Source: Burkholderia sp. D-99 (GTDB lineage Bacteria > Pseudomonadota > Gammaproteobacteria > Burkholderiales > Burkholderiaceae). From it: 64,000 bases of DNA. The notes under the pieces are model-generated. The model worked only from the letters and a program-made list of their open reading frames with translations. It made no database searches and was not told the origin of the DNA. Numbering within the stretch: the stretch's first letter is position 1; each line of letters opens with the position of its first letter. Location of the stretch: assembly GCF_011605345.1 (NCBI RefSeq), contig NZ_JAAOXM010000002.1, forward strand, positions 310,001 through 374,000, written 5' to 3'. Below, one piece after another: positions 8,109 to 18,093 of this stretch. Made by a program: the position numbers and the translations under genes.

Positions 8109-9131
8109 TCAACGCGACCGGTAGTCGTCGAGCATCGGCGCGAACATCTCGTGCCATGCGCGCGGCTTCGCCTTGATCGTGCCGGCGAGATACAGGAATT
8201 CGACGTAGTCCATCAGCTGGTTCGGCAGCACCGAGAAGCGCGTGTCGGACGCGGCGAGCATCTGCATCACGTCGTCGTGCGACACGCCGACGCCCGACGA
8301 GGCCGCATAGAGCGCGGCCGCCGCGCGCGGGTCCTGCGCGATCAGGCGGTTCGCTTCGTCTAGCGCGCCAAGAAACGCCGAGGCCAGCGCCGGCTCCGTA
8401 TCGACGAGCCGCTTCGGCGCGAATACGACGTCGAGCGTCAGCGGGCCGAGCACGTCGACCGAATTCACGACACGGTGAATGCCCGGCTGCCGCAGCTCGA
8501 GCGTCGAGAACGGCGGCGACGTGAAGTGCGCGGTGACGCCGTTCTCGCGGCGGATCAGCGCCTGCATCGCCTGCGGATGCGGCAGGTTCACGGTGATCGA
8601 ATCGAGCCGCGCAAAATGCGCGGGCCCGAGCTGCCGGCTCGCGACCATCTGCAGCACCACCGCCGACAGCGACGTGCGGATGCCGGGCACCGCGATCCGG
8701 TCGGACGGCGTGAAGTCGCGCAGCGACACGAGGCCCGGCCGGTTGGCGTTCAGCGACAGCGACGTGGTAGACAGCCCGCTGATGCCGATCACCTCGACGT
8801 TCGGAATGCCGCGCGCCCGTGCCCACAGCTCGATGAAACCCGGCGCGCCGGCACCTGCGAAATCGAGCGTGCCGGCCATCATCGCGTCGTTGACGGAATT
8901 GCCGCCGTCGAGCAGCACCCAGTCGACCGCGACGTCGCGCACGCCGTGGCGCGCCGCATGCCGCTCGAACAGCCGCTGCTTCTCCATCACGAGCAGCGGC
9001 AGGTACAGCACGCCATAACCTTTCGAGATCCGGACCGTGCGCGCCTTTGCGTGCACGAGCGACGGCGCGGCCAGCACGCCGAGCCCGGCGGCGATCAGCG
9101 CGCGGCGGCGCGGCGACGTCGTCATGCGCAT
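8109..9131 (-). CDS. NMT1/SsuA-like periplasmic substrate-binding protein
   Basis: A 340-residue protein beginning MRMTTSPRRRALIAAGLGVLAAPSLVHA, a signal peptide that may be of the Tat type because of the arginine run. The mature part is a type II periplasmic binding fold of the NitT/TauT/SsuA group, with YGVLYLPLLVMEKQRLFE near the start and a GGNSVNDAMMAGTLDFAGAG segment. Such proteins normally feed an ABC permease and ATPase, but neither is nearby. The neighbours are an MFS carrier and, divergently, a 2CSK_N sensor kinase operon. It may therefore serve as the ligand receptor of that kinase. Confidence 0.87.
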   Translation of the reverse strand: MRMTTSPRRRALIAAGLGVLAAPSLVHAKARTVRISKGYGVLYLPLLVMEKQRLFERHAARHGVRDVAVDWVLLDGGNSVNDAMMAGTLDFAGAGAPGFIELWARARGIPNVEVIGISGLSTTSLSLNANRPGLVSLRDFTPSDRIAVPGIRTSLSAVVLQMVASRQLGPAHFARLDSITVNLPHPQAMQALIRRENGVTAHFTSPPFSTLELRQPGIHRVVNSVDVLGPLTLDVVFAPKRLVDTEPALASAFLGALDEANRLIAQDPRAAAALYAASSGVGVSHDDVMQMLAASDTRFSVLPNQLMDYVEFLYLAGTIKAKPRAWHEMFAPMLDDYRSR

Positions 9132-9363
9132 GCCGCCGTGCGACGGACGGCAAACGGCCGCGCGAAGGCCCGCGTCGCGCTGCGCCGCGCGCTCGTCGTG
9201 CCCGTGTCATGCTGCATGCTGCCGTCTCCTTGAATATTTCTGGTATTAATGCCGTCCTTGCGTGCTGCATCCGGCTCGACACAGGTTATCGACCGAGTCT
9301 GAGAAAATGCTGACATCCCGGCCCCGGGAAAACCCCTAACCCACCCATCTGCGAAACGGCACC

Positions 9364-10029
9364 ATGCGCATTCTCGTCGTGGAGGACGATGCCGAAATCG
9401 GCGCGGCGATCCGCAGCCGCCTGGCGCGGCTCGGCCATGCCGCCGATCTCGAGACCGACGGCGCGACCGCGAACGGGCTGCTGCGCGTCGAGCGCTTCGA
9501 CCTCGTCGTGCTCGACGCGAACCTGCCCGGCATGGACGGCTTCGCGGTACTGCGTAACCTGCGCGCGTCGGGCAGCACGACACCCGTGCTGCTCGTCACC
9601 GCGCGCTCGGCGATCGACGACCGCGTGAGCGGCCTCGGCCTCGGCGCCGACGACTACCTCGTGAAGCCGTTCGACTACCGCGAGCTCGATGCGCGCGTGC
9701 AGGCGCTCCTGCGCCGCAACAGCGGCCACGCGAACGACGTGCTGACGCTCGGCGGCCTCGTGATCGACCGCAGCAGCCGTCTCGCGGAACTCGATGGCCA
9801 GCCGCTGTCGCTGTCGCGCCAGGAATTCGCGCTGCTCGAAATCCTCGCGAGCCGACCGCAGCGGATCTTCTCGAAGGACGAACTGCTGAACCAGCTGTTC
9901 AGCTTCGGCAACGAGCCGACCGCGAACGCGGTCGAGCAGTACGTGACACGCGTACGCAAGAAGCTGCAGGGCAGCTCGGTCGAGATCCGTACCGCGCGCG
10001 GGATGGGGTATCAGATTGCGGCGCACTGA
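9364..10029 (+). CDS. OmpR/TctD-like response regulator
   Basis: A 221-residue regulator. The receiver domain has Asp8-Asp9, phosphoacceptor Asp51 in VVLDANLPG, and the lysine in DDYLVKPFD. The C-terminal winged helix (residues about 125-218) has the OmpR signature SRQEFALLEILASRPQRIFSKDELLNQLF and ends in TARGMGYQIAAH. It overlaps the next gene, a sensor kinase, by 14 bases. The pair is divergent from the binding-protein gene, with 232 bases between them, and may control it. Confidence 0.93.
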   Translation: MRILVVEDDAEIGAAIRSRLARLGHAADLETDGATANGLLRVERFDLVVLDANLPGMDGFAVLRNLRASGSTTPVLLVTARSAIDDRVSGLGLGADDYLVKPFDYRELDARVQALLRRNSGHANDVLTLGGLVIDRSSRLAELDGQPLSLSRQEFALLEILASRPQRIFSKDELLNQLFSFGNEPTANAVEQYVTRVRKKLQGSSVEIRTARGMGYQIAAH

Positions 10030-11437
10030 CTGGTTCCCGAAGACGCTGTTCGGGCGCACGCTGCTCTTCATCGCGCTCGTCGTCGCGTCCGGCGCGCTTG
10101 CGCTCGCGGCGATCGCGCGCTACTACGCGGGCGTCGCGGCCGAACGCGCATACGACCAGTTGCTCGCCGGCGCATCGATCCAGGTCGCGGAAAACCTCTA
10201 CGTGCAGGGCGGCGTGCTCGCGCTGAATCCGCCGGTGGCCGCGTTGTCGACACTGTCGCGCTACGACCTCGTCTACTACAAGGTCGTCGATTCGCGCGGC
10301 ATCGTCGTGGCCGGCTACAACGATCTCGCGAGCCCCGTGACGCTCGCCGCCGCGAAACAGGGCCCGGCGTTCGCGAACGGCGTGTACCAGGGGCACCGGA
10401 TCCGCACCGCGACCATCGCGCGCTACATGCCCGAGGAAAGCACGCCGGGCTGGGCGCTCGTGACCGTTGCGCAGACCACCAATGCGCGCCAGCAGCTCAC
10501 GAACGACATGAGCCTCAAGGTATGGACACTGATCGTGCTGATGAGCGTGCTCGCGATCGGCGCGAGCGGCCTCGCGATCCGGCGCGGCCTGCGCCCGCTC
10601 GCGCAGATCGGCACGATCATCGCCGCGCGCGACCCGGCCGACCTGCGGCCGGTGGCCGTCGACACGCCGAGCGAGATCGACGCCATCATCGGGTCGATCA
10701 ACGGGCTGATGCGCCGCCTCGCCGAACGCATCAACGCGATGCAGCGCTTCATCGCCGACGCTGCGCACCAGATGCGCACGCCGCTCGCGCGGCTCGATGC
10801 GCAGATCGAACTGCTCGACGGCGAAGCCGATCCGGCGCGCCACGCGGCGCGGCTCGACGCGCTGCGCGCGACCTGCTCGGATGTCGGGCGGCTCACCGGC
10901 CAGTTGCTGAATCATGCGATGGTGATTCACCGCACCGAGGCCGTGCCGCTGCAACCGGTCGAACTCGTCGCGCTCGCGAAGGACGTGCTCGGCCGCGCGA
11001 TTCCGCTCGCGGGCGAGCGCGATGTGGCCGTTGCGTTCGCGAGCGATGCGCCGCTCGCGTGGATCGACGGCGATGCGATCAGTCTGCAGGAGGCGTTGTC
11101 GAACGTGCTGCACAATGCGTTGCTGCATGGGCATGCGGATGACATCGTCGTGTCGGTCGCGACGAAGGGCAATGGCGGCGATGCCGTGACGCTGACCGTC
11201 ACCGACAACGGTCGCGGCATTCCACGTGAGCATTGGGACGCCGCACTGCAACCGTTCGTGCGGATCGCGCCGGACGGCAGCGAACGGCGCACGGGGTCGG
11301 GCCTCGGGCTCGCGATCGTGCAGGAAGTGATGAAGGCGCACGGCGGGCGCATCGGGTTTGCATTTCCCGATGGGGGCGGGTTCGCGGTGGTGTTGACGTT
11401 TCCGCGCGCGGCGGGGATCGGCGCCGCGCAGGCATGA
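10016..11437 (+). CDS. TctE-like sensor histidine kinase with 2CSK_N domain
   Basis: A 473-residue kinase whose start is a TTG at 10016, inside the last codons of the regulator; a purine-rich GGATGGGG lies just upstream. Residues about 15-30 and 170-190 span the membrane and enclose a periplasmic 2CSK_N-type domain of about 140 residues. HisKA carries His251 in DAAHQMRTPLARLDAQ. The HATPase has LSNVLHNALLHG, DNGRGI and GSGLGLAIV. TctE-like kinases sense carboxylates, often through a periplasmic binding protein, which fits the adjacent orphan binding protein. The ligand is inferred. Confidence 0.9.
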   Translation: MRRTDWFPKTLFGRTLLFIALVVASGALALAAIARYYAGVAAERAYDQLLAGASIQVAENLYVQGGVLALNPPVAALSTLSRYDLVYYKVVDSRGIVVAGYNDLASPVTLAAAKQGPAFANGVYQGHRIRTATIARYMPEESTPGWALVTVAQTTNARQQLTNDMSLKVWTLIVLMSVLAIGASGLAIRRGLRPLAQIGTIIAARDPADLRPVAVDTPSEIDAIIGSINGLMRRLAERINAMQRFIADAAHQMRTPLARLDAQIELLDGEADPARHAARLDALRATCSDVGRLTGQLLNHAMVIHRTEAVPLQPVELVALAKDVLGRAIPLAGERDVAVAFASDAPLAWIDGDAISLQEALSNVLHNALLHGHADDIVVSVATKGNGGDAVTLTVTDNGRGIPREHWDAALQPFVRIAPDGSERRTGSGLGLAIVQEVMKAHGGRIGFAFPDGGGFAVVLTFPRAAGIGAAQA

Positions 11438-11474
11438 AGGGACGGACCTGTGCCGGGTCGTGCGCGGCAGGCGC

Positions 11475-11918
11475 TCAATCGTCGTCGTTGTCGAAGCGGT
11501 TGCGCTCCGCATGCCGCGCGACCAGTCGGTCCAGTTCGTCATACTGTCGATCGCAGAACAACCGGCACAACGCGTCGACTTCCGCACGCGTGCCGACGTC
11601 TATCGTGTCGACATGCTGCTCCGGCTTTTCCTTGCCGATCCCGAACAGCCCCTTCTTCATCCGCGTGGAGACGGCATTCAACTGAAAGCCGTCCGCATGC
11701 GCGTCGCTCAGCGCAGTCACCCATAGCTCCCGCTGATCGTCGGCATGCTGCAGTACAAGGGCCGGCAACGGGCCTTCCTGAGTATCGTCCCATTCGGCAT
11801 GCTGCGCCGCCCACGGGAACGTGTCGAATGCACGCGTGAACGACGCGTAGTCGGTCGCGCCCTGTGGGTCGAGTTGATTGTAGTCGTAGCCGGTTTTCTG
11901 AATCGCGTAGGTCAACAT
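11475..11918 (-). CDS. conserved hypothetical protein
   Basis: A 147-residue acidic, soluble protein that I do not recognise. It has no signal peptide or membrane segment. Visible features are the lysine-rich MKKGLFGIGKEKPEQHVDTI in the middle and an acidic tail ending NRFDNDDD. Codon use fits a real gene. It lies convergent with the 2CSK_N kinase gene and downstream of the liv operon, from which it is separated by 115 bases, so it probably has its own promoter. Confidence 0.6.
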   Translation of the reverse strand: MLTYAIQKTGYDYNQLDPQGATDYASFTRAFDTFPWAAQHAEWDDTQEGPLPALVLQHADDQRELWVTALSDAHADGFQLNAVSTRMKKGLFGIGKEKPEQHVDTIDVGTRAEVDALCRLFCDRQYDELDRLVARHAERNRFDNDDD

Positions 11919-12033
11919 GGCGCGGCGCTCCCGATGGCGGTAATGGCGACTGTGCGTAATCTACCTGACAATTCGGTGTACCTCGCAGTTTTTCGCGAGG
12001 CCCGAATTCGGGTACCGCCATCGCCCTCGCCCG

Positions 12034-12798
12034 CTACGCCGCCACCGCCTCCCCGCCCAGATACGCATCGCGCACGCGCTCGTCGTCGAGCAACGCCTTC
12101 GCGGGCCCTTCGAGCACCACACGCCCGGTCTGCAGCACGTACCCGTAATGCGCGATCTCCAGCGCGAGGCTCGCGTTCTGCTCGACCATGAACACCGTCA
12201 CGCCCTGCTGGTTGATCGCGTCGATCAGTTCGAGCACCTTGTCGACGTAGAGCGGCGACAGCCCCATCGTCGGCTCGTCCATGCAGATCAGCTTCGGCCG
12301 CGCCATCAGCGCCCGCGCCATCGCGAGCATCTGCTGCTCGCCGCCCGACAGCGTGCCCGCGCGCTGCGTCAGCCGCTCGCGCACCCGAGGGAACAGGTCG
12401 AGCACGCGCTCGTAGTCCTCCGCCACCGCCGCACGGTCGCCGCGCGTGTACGCCCCCATCAGCAGGTTCTCGCGCACGCTCATGTCGCCGAACAGCCGCC
12501 GCGCCTCGGGCACGGCCGCGATCCCGCGTCGCACGCGCTGCGGCGTCGCGAGCGCCGTCACGTCGTCGCCGTCGAAGCGCACGACGCCGCGCTTCGGCCG
12601 CATCAAGCCGAGAATCAGCTTCATCGTCGTCGACTTGCCGCTCGCGTTGCCGCCGAGCAGGCTGACGATCTGCCCGCGGCCGACTTCGAAGTTCACGTCG
12701 AAATGCACCTGCACCGGCCCGTAGAACGTGTCGAGGTGTTCGAGTTTCAGCAGCGCGTCGGTCATGTTGGTTCGTAATCCGGAAGAATAGGCGGTCAT
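12034..12798 (-). CDS. livF: branched-chain amino acid type ABC transporter ATP-binding protein (LivF)
   Basis: An ABC ATPase of about 243-254 residues. Walker A is variant, GGNASGKSTT, where most LivF proteins read GPNGAGKTT. The signature is LSGGEQQMLAMARALM, Walker B is LICMDEPTMGL, and the switch region is FMVEQN. The ATG at 12798 overlaps the livG stop (ATGA). A second ATG at 12765 begins closer to the conserved LLKLEHLDTFYG and is an equally possible start. With LivG it drives import through the fused permease. The real substrate may not be a branched-chain amino acid. Confidence 0.9.
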   Translation of the reverse strand: MTAYSSGLRTNMTDALLKLEHLDTFYGPVQVHFDVNFEVGRGQIVSLLGGNASGKSTTMKLILGLMRPKRGVVRFDGDDVTALATPQRVRRGIAAVPEARRLFGDMSVRENLLMGAYTRGDRAAVAEDYERVLDLFPRVRERLTQRAGTLSGGEQQMLAMARALMARPKLICMDEPTMGLSPLYVDKVLELIDAINQQGVTVFMVEQNASLALEIAHYGYVLQTGRVVLEGPAKALLDDERVRDAYLGGEAVAA

Positions 12799-13655
12799 GC
12801 GGCCGCCTGCGCCGCGCGATCGGCCGGCGCGCCGCCCGCATGGCGCCGGCCGAGATAGGCTTCGATCACGCGCGGATCGTGCCGCACGTCGCGCGGCGCG
12901 CCTTCGGCGATCTTCACGCCGTTGTCGAGCACCATCACACGGTCGGACACGCGCATCACGAGTTCGAGCTTGTGCTCGATCAACAGGATCGTCAGGCCGC
13001 GCGCCTTCAGCGACTGGATCAATTGCAGCATCTCGGCCGTCTCCGTCTCGTTCATCCCGGCCGTCGGTTCGTCGAGCAGCAGCAGGCGCGGATGCAGCGC
13101 AAGCGCGCGGCCGATCTCCACGCGCCGCCGGTTCGCATACGACAGGCTGTGTGCCGGATGATCGATGCGCGGCGTGAGCCGTTCGCCGAACCCGGCGACG
13201 ATCGCACGCGCCTCGTCGCGCAGCGCCGCTTCCTCGCGCCGCACCGCCGCGGGCCGCACGAGCGCGCGCCACACCTCGGCCGCCGCGCCGAGCGCGGGCC
13301 AGCCCGGCCGCGCCGCACGCAGCCGCGCATGCGCGCCGATCAGCACGTTGTCGAGCACGCTCAGGTTGCCGAACACGCGGCCGTGCTGGAACGTGCGCGC
13401 GATGCCGAGCGCCGCGAGGCGCTCGGGCGCCGTGCCCGTGATGTCGCGGCCGTCGAACGTCACGCGGCCGGCGTCGGGCCGGTCCGCGCCCGCGATCAGG
13501 TTGAACAGCGTCGACTTGCCCGCGCCGTTCGGGCCGATCACGCTCAGCAACTCGCCCGCGGCGAGCGTCAGGCTCGCGCCGTCGAGCGCGGTCACGCCGT
13601 CGAAGCGGCGCGTCAGGCCCCGTACGTCGAGCAAGGGTCGATTGGTGGTGGTCAT
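12795..13655 (-). CDS. livG: branched-chain amino acid type ABC transporter ATP-binding protein (LivG)
   Basis: A 286-residue ABC ATPase of the LivG type. Walker A is GPNGAGKST, the Q loop lies in ARTFQHGRVF, the signature is LSYANRRRVEIGRALA, Walker B is LLLLDEPTAGM, and the switch is LLIEHKLELVM. The unusual signature LSYANRR in place of LSGGQ is normal for LivG. AGGAGG lies seven bases before the ATG. The gene is 11 bases downstream of the permease gene and overlaps livF by four bases. Confidence 0.92.
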   Translation of the reverse strand: MTTTNRPLLDVRGLTRRFDGVTALDGASLTLAAGELLSVIGPNGAGKSTLFNLIAGADRPDAGRVTFDGRDITGTAPERLAALGIARTFQHGRVFGNLSVLDNVLIGAHARLRAARPGWPALGAAAEVWRALVRPAAVRREEAALRDEARAIVAGFGERLTPRIDHPAHSLSYANRRRVEIGRALALHPRLLLLDEPTAGMNETETAEMLQLIQSLKARGLTILLIEHKLELVMRVSDRVMVLDNGVKIAEGAPRDVRHDPRVIEAYLGRRHAGGAPADRAAQAAA

Positions 13656-13666
13656 CGCATTCCTCC

Positions 13667-15478
13667 TCACACCGTGCCGAGCAGGCCCTGCGGCCGGAAC
13701 CGGACGAGCAGCAGCAGCACGAGGCCGTAGATCAGCATCCGGTAATCGGCCGCCCAGCGGAACAACTCCGGCAGCCCGATCAGCGCGATCGCGCCGACGA
13801 TGCCGCCGAGCACGTTGCCGAGACCGCCGAGGATCACCATCGTCAGCGCGAGGATCGACACCTGCGAATCGAAGGTCTGGTGATTGATGTAGCTGTACAG
13901 GTGCGCGGCGATCCCGCCGCTCACGCCGGCCGCGACGCCGCCGACCGCGAACGCGATCGCCTTGTAGCGGTTTGGCGCGATGCCGTGCGCGCGCGCGGCG
14001 ACGTCGTCCTCGCGCACCGCGCGCAGCGTGCGGCCGAGATGCGAGCGCAGCAGCCGCACCTGTACAAGCGCGAACACGACGAGCACCGCGAACGTGAACC
14101 AGTACGCGGCACGTGCGCTGGTCGCCCACGGCAGCGGCGCGATGCCGGTGATGCCGAGCGGGCCGCGCGTGATGCCGTCCCAGTTCAGGATCACGAGGCT
14201 CACCACTTCGCCGATGCCGAGCGTCGCGATCGACACGTAGTGCCCGCGCAGCCGGAACGCCGGGTAGACGAGCAGCGTGCCGAGCACGGCCGTGATGACG
14301 CCCGCGCACGGAATCGTCACGGCCGGCGACCAGCCGAGATCCGACGACAGCAGCGCGGACGCATACGCGCCGATCACGAGCAGCGCCGCATGGCCGAGCG
14401 AAATCTGCCCGACCGTGCCCGCGACGAGCGTGAGGCTCAGCGCGAGCAGCCCGTACAGCCACGCGTTGGTCAGCGTCTGCAGCACGTACGGCGACGCACC
14501 GAGCCACGGCAGCACGGCCGCCAGCGCGATCAGCACGACGAGTACCGGACGCGGCACGCGCACGGCTTTCGCAGCCGCGAGGAAGGTACCCGTCATCGGC
14601 TCGGGCGGCAGCGCGCGGTTCGCGCTGAACAGGCCGTTCGGCCGCCACACGAGGAACACGATCAGCAGCCCGAACGCGAACAGGTCGCGGTAGCTCGTGC
14701 CGAACAGCGCGACGCCGTAGCTTTCGACGAGGCCGAGCAGCAGGCTGCCGGCGATCGCGCCCGGCACGTTGCCGAGCCCGCCGATCAGCAGCGCAACCAC
14801 GCCTTTCAGCGTGGCCTGGAAGCCCATCGCCGGATCGATGCTGTTGTAGTACATGCCGACCAGCAGCCCGCTCACGCCGCCGAGCGCGCACGCGATCGCG
14901 AACACGGTCTGGTTCACGCGGTCGACGTCCACGCCCATCTGCAGCGCCGCGTCGCGATCCTGCGCAGTCGCGCGCACGGCCCAGCCGAGCCGCGTGAAGC
15001 GCAGGAAGCCGTACAGCAGCGCGGCCGCCGCGATGCCGATGCCCGCGATCAGCAGGTCGAGCGAGCCCAGCGTCGCGCCGGCGATCCGCACGTGCCAGTC
15101 GGGCAGCGGCGTCGGCACCGCGCGCGGGTCCGCGCCGAAGGCGAGCTGCGCGAGCTGGTCGAGGATGAAGCTGATGCCGATCGTCGCGAGCAGCGGCGCG
15201 ATGCGCGCAGCATGACGCAGCGGCCGCAGTCCGATCCGTTCGATCGCGACGCCGAGCGCGCCGCAGCCGACGACGACGGCAGCGAGCGCGACCGGCAACG
15301 GCAGCCCGAAGCGCGTCAGGCACAGCCAGCCGATGAATGCGCCGACCATGTAGACCGAGCCGTGCGCGAAGTTGATCAGGTGCGACACGCCGAAGATCAG
15401 CGCGAGCCCGACCGCGAGCAGCGCGTAGATGTTGCCGACGATGAGGCCGTTGAGCGTGTAGTCGAGCCAGGAAGCCAT
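13667..15478 (-). CDS. fused LivH-LivM permease of a branched-chain amino acid type ABC transporter
   Basis: A 603-residue integral membrane protein that joins two permease subunits normally encoded separately. Residues 1 to about 290 are LivH-like ([32 protein letters not shown], and the EAA-like [17 protein letters not shown]). Residues about 310-600 are LivM-like ([20 protein letters not shown], and [18 protein letters not shown]). It thus carries both membrane halves of the importer in one chain. An in-frame GTG directly precedes the ATG chosen here. It is followed by livG after 11 bases. Confidence 0.92.
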   Translation of the reverse strand: MASWLDYTLNGLIVGNIYALLAVGLALIFGVSHLINFAHGSVYMVGAFIGWLCLTRFGLPLPVALAAVVVGCGALGVAIERIGLRPLRHAARIAPLLATIGISFILDQLAQLAFGADPRAVPTPLPDWHVRIAGATLGSLDLLIAGIGIAAAALLYGFLRFTRLGWAVRATAQDRDAALQMGVDVDRVNQTVFAIACALGGVSGLLVGMYYNSIDPAMGFQATLKGVVALLIGGLGNVPGAIAGSLLLGLVESYGVALFGTSYRDLFAFGLLIVFLVWRPNGLFSANRALPPEPMTGTFLAAAKAVRVPRPVLVVLIALAAVLPWLGASPYVLQTLTNAWLYGLLALSLTLVAGTVGQISLGHAALLVIGAYASALLSSDLGWSPAVTIPCAGVITAVLGTLLVYPAFRLRGHYVSIATLGIGEVVSLVILNWDGITRGPLGITGIAPLPWATSARAAYWFTFAVLVVFALVQVRLLRSHLGRTLRAVREDDVAARAHGIAPNRYKAIAFAVGGVAAGVSGGIAAHLYSYINHQTFDSQVSILALTMVILGGLGNVLGGIVGAIALIGLPELFRWAADYRMLIYGLVLLLLVRFRPQGLLGTV

Positions 15479-15512
15479 CACGATGCGTCCGTCACTTGCA
15501 TGCGGTTCAGGG

Positions 15513-16706
15513 TCAGCGCGCGGCGAGCTGCGGTTTCGCGCCGTCCCACAGCGCCCACTGCCCCTGCTTCACGACGAGATACACGGTGCGCGCACCGGCG
15601 ACGCGGCGCGTCTGCGGATCGAAGCGCACCTTGCCGAAGATCACGCTCGGCACGTCGCTGATTTTCGCGAAGCCGTCGTGCGCGGCCTGGCGCGTCGTGC
15701 CGTAGCGGCGCAGCACCTCGGCCGACAGGATCAGCGCGTCGTATGCGCGCGCAACGAACGAATCGGGATCGGCATGGAATTTCGCGCGATAGCGCTGCAC
15801 GAACGCCTGCACCTCGGGGCGCGGCTCGGCCGGGAAGAAGTTCGATTCCGTATAGACGCCGTCGACGGCCGCACCGCCCAGCTCGAGGAATTTCGGCGAA
15901 TACACGGAGCCGACCGCCGCGATCGGCAGCGTGACGCCCGACGTGCGCGCCTGCCTCACGATCTGCGCGCCGTCCGCGTAGTACGAGATCAGCACGATCG
16001 AATCGGGCTTCGATGCGCCGATCCGCACGAGCGTCGAACGGAAGTCCTTCTCCGACGGCTGATAGCCTTCGGCCGCGACGACCTGCGCACCGAGCCCGGC
16101 CACCGCCTTCGCGAAGATGTCCTTGCTGGTGCGGCCCCAGTCCGTGTTCAGGTACAGCACCGCGATCCGCTTGAAGCCGAGCTCCTTCACCGCGTAACGC
16201 GCGAGCAGCGGCTGCTCCTCGGCCTGGCTCAGCGCGGTGCTCCACAGATAGTCGCCGCCCTTCGTGAAGTCCGGATGCGAGTTCGTGAAGCCGAACTGGA
16301 TCAGCTGCCCGCGCTGGTAGATCGGCGACGCGGCCATCGACGTCGCGCTGGAAAAGTCACCCAGCTCGATCGCGATGCGCGGATCGGCCACGAACTTCTG
16401 CGCGATCGCGACTGCCTGGCGCGGGTCGCTGCGGCTGTCCTGGAAGTCGACCGCAAGCGGCCGGCCGTGAATGCCGCCGCTGCCGTTGATCTCGTCGAGC
16501 GCGAGATCGAAACCGCGCTTCCATTGTTCGCCGTATTGCGCATCCTGGCCCGTAAGCGGCCCGCTCACGCCGACCACCACCGGCTCGCCCGACACGCCCG
16601 CCGCGAGCGCGCCGCCCGTCGACAAGCCCCATGCGGCAGCGAGCGCCGCCACCGTGCCCAGCACGCGCCGCCATGCGCCGCGTACGTCGTTCCCCGAAAC
16701 GTTCAT
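15513..16706 (-). CDS. LivK-like periplasmic binding protein
   Basis: A 397-residue type I periplasmic binding protein with a signal peptide ending near GALA (about residue 32). The mature part begins with a strand reading [33 protein letters not shown], the hallmark of the LivJ/LivK/AmiC group. It is the first gene of the liv-type operon, 34 bases before the permease, so it sets the substrate. Close paralogues bind amino acids, amides, urea or aromatic acids. The divergent flavoprotein and CMD genes suggest a catabolic substrate. The frame stays open further upstream, but the ATG here has a GGGGG stretch before it. Confidence 0.88.
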   Translation of the reverse strand: MNVSGNDVRGAWRRVLGTVAALAAAWGLSTGGALAAGVSGEPVVVGVSGPLTGQDAQYGEQWKRGFDLALDEINGSGGIHGRPLAVDFQDSRSDPRQAVAIAQKFVADPRIAIELGDFSSATSMAASPIYQRGQLIQFGFTNSHPDFTKGGDYLWSTALSQAEEQPLLARYAVKELGFKRIAVLYLNTDWGRTSKDIFAKAVAGLGAQVVAAEGYQPSEKDFRSTLVRIGASKPDSIVLISYYADGAQIVRQARTSGVTLPIAAVGSVYSPKFLELGGAAVDGVYTESNFFPAEPRPEVQAFVQRYRAKFHADPDSFVARAYDALILSAEVLRRYGTTRQAAHDGFAKISDVPSVIFGKVRFDPQTRRVAGARTVYLVVKQGQWALWDGAKPQLAAR

Positions 16707-17061
16707 GCCGCCCCCACCTTCAGTCAGTCGAAAAGAGTGAGGGCATGTAACCATCCGGTTCAGAACGATCCAACGAAGTTTTGCATCTATCGATATCGTG
16801 CGCGGCGCGGAGCGGATCGCGCCCGCGAACGGTCATCCGTTCGACTCGCGTTGCACGTTGCATCGGCATGTATCGCATCGCGTTGATTCGATTGGCGTTT
16901 CCTTCGCGTCGTCACGCTCAACCGATGCGCATGCCTGTGCAACCGGACGCGGCAGCAATCGCACGCTTCGCAGTTTTCGCGCTGTCGATAGCAAAAATCA
17001 TTATATGAATCACGCATGCTCACACTTCTACAATGTGCAAATCGCATCATCGGAAGGTGTC
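16707..17061. promoter_or_regulatory. divergent promoter region between the liv-type operon and the LysR operon
   Basis: These 355 bases hold the outward promoters of both operons. Toward the LysR gene, TACAAT at 17029-17034 is a plausible -10, with no good -35. A small dyad TCAT-TAT-ATGA lies at 16998-17008, in the AT-rich stretch where a LysR protein would be expected to bind. I see no other gene. The region's length and position make it the likely LysR target controlling both directions. Confidence 0.5.
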
Positions 17062-18093
17062 ATGGAGCTGCATCAACTCGAAGCCTTTTCCGCGGTCATG
17101 TCGGCCGGCAGCGTGACCGGCGCGGGCGAACTGCTCGGCCGCTCGCAGCCGGCCGTCACGCGACAGATCCAGGAGCTCGAAGCCGATCTCGGCTACGCGC
17201 TGTTCGACCGGCACGGCCCGCGCGTCACGCCGACGCGGCGCGCGTTCCTGCTCTACGAGGAAGTCGAGCGCTCGCTGGTCGGCCTGCGCGCGATCGAGGC
17301 ACGCGCACGGGCGCTCGGCGATGAAACCGCCGAACCCGTACGCATCGCGGCCACGCCCTCGCTCGCGGCGACGCTCGTGCCGGCCGCGCTCGCCGCGCTG
17401 CCCGACGGCGCGCAGGCGCCGCACTACCAGTTGCGCAGCGAATCGGCCGAGCATGTCGTGCACGAGGTGCTCGCCGGCACGGCCGATGTCGGTGTCGTCA
17501 CGCTGCCGATGGCGCATGCGGGGCTCGACGTGCATTGGATCGCGCAAACGCCCTGCGTCGCCGTGCTGCCCGCCGGCGACCCGCTCGCGGCACAGCCGCG
17601 CATCGCGCTGCGCGATCTCGCGCGCCGCCGCATCGTGACGGTCGCGAACCGGCACCGGCTGCGCCAGCGGATCGATGCGGCATTCGCGGCCGCGCGCGTC
17701 GACGCACGCGTATTCATCGAAACCAATGCATCGCTGAATGCGGTGATGGCCGCGCGTGCGGGCATCGGGATCGGCATCGTCGATCCGGCGACGGGCGTGG
17801 CGCTACCGGTGGACGGTGTCGTCGCGCGTCCGCTCGACGTCGACATCCCGTTCGCGTTCGGCGTCGCGACGCCGGCCGGCAAGGCACGCACGGCGGCCGT
17901 CGATGCGCTGCTCGACGCGCTGCACCGCACGACACGCGCACTGCTCGACGACGTGATCTTTCACGACGCAGCCGCGCATGACGCGCTGCTGCGCGGCGAC
18001 CGGTTGCGTGCCGGACGCCAGTCACGCCCTTCACGTCCTTCAAGCCCGCAACGCACGACACGGTCGCGCCGCACGCGCCCGGAGGCCGCATGA
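17062..18093 (+). CDS. LysR-family transcriptional regulator
   Basis: A 343-residue regulator starting at the ATG at 17062, which has GGAAGG nearby. The frame extends upstream to 16798 without a binding site. The N-terminal winged helix reads MELHQLEAFSAVMSAGSVTGAGELLGRSQPAVTRQIQELE. The effector-binding domain covers residues about 92-300. The last about 30 residues are an arginine/serine-rich tail unusual for the family. The gene overlaps the monooxygenase-like gene by four bases, so regulator and enzymes are co-translated. It is divergent from the liv-type transporter, which it probably also controls. Confidence 0.9.
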   Translation: MELHQLEAFSAVMSAGSVTGAGELLGRSQPAVTRQIQELEADLGYALFDRHGPRVTPTRRAFLLYEEVERSLVGLRAIEARARALGDETAEPVRIAATPSLAATLVPAALAALPDGAQAPHYQLRSESAEHVVHEVLAGTADVGVVTLPMAHAGLDVHWIAQTPCVAVLPAGDPLAAQPRIALRDLARRRIVTVANRHRLRQRIDAAFAAARVDARVFIETNASLNAVMAARAGIGIGIVDPATGVALPVDGVVARPLDVDIPFAFGVATPAGKARTAAVDALLDALHRTTRALLDDVIFHDAAAHDALLRGDRLRAGRQSRPSRPSSPQRTTRSRRTRPEAA

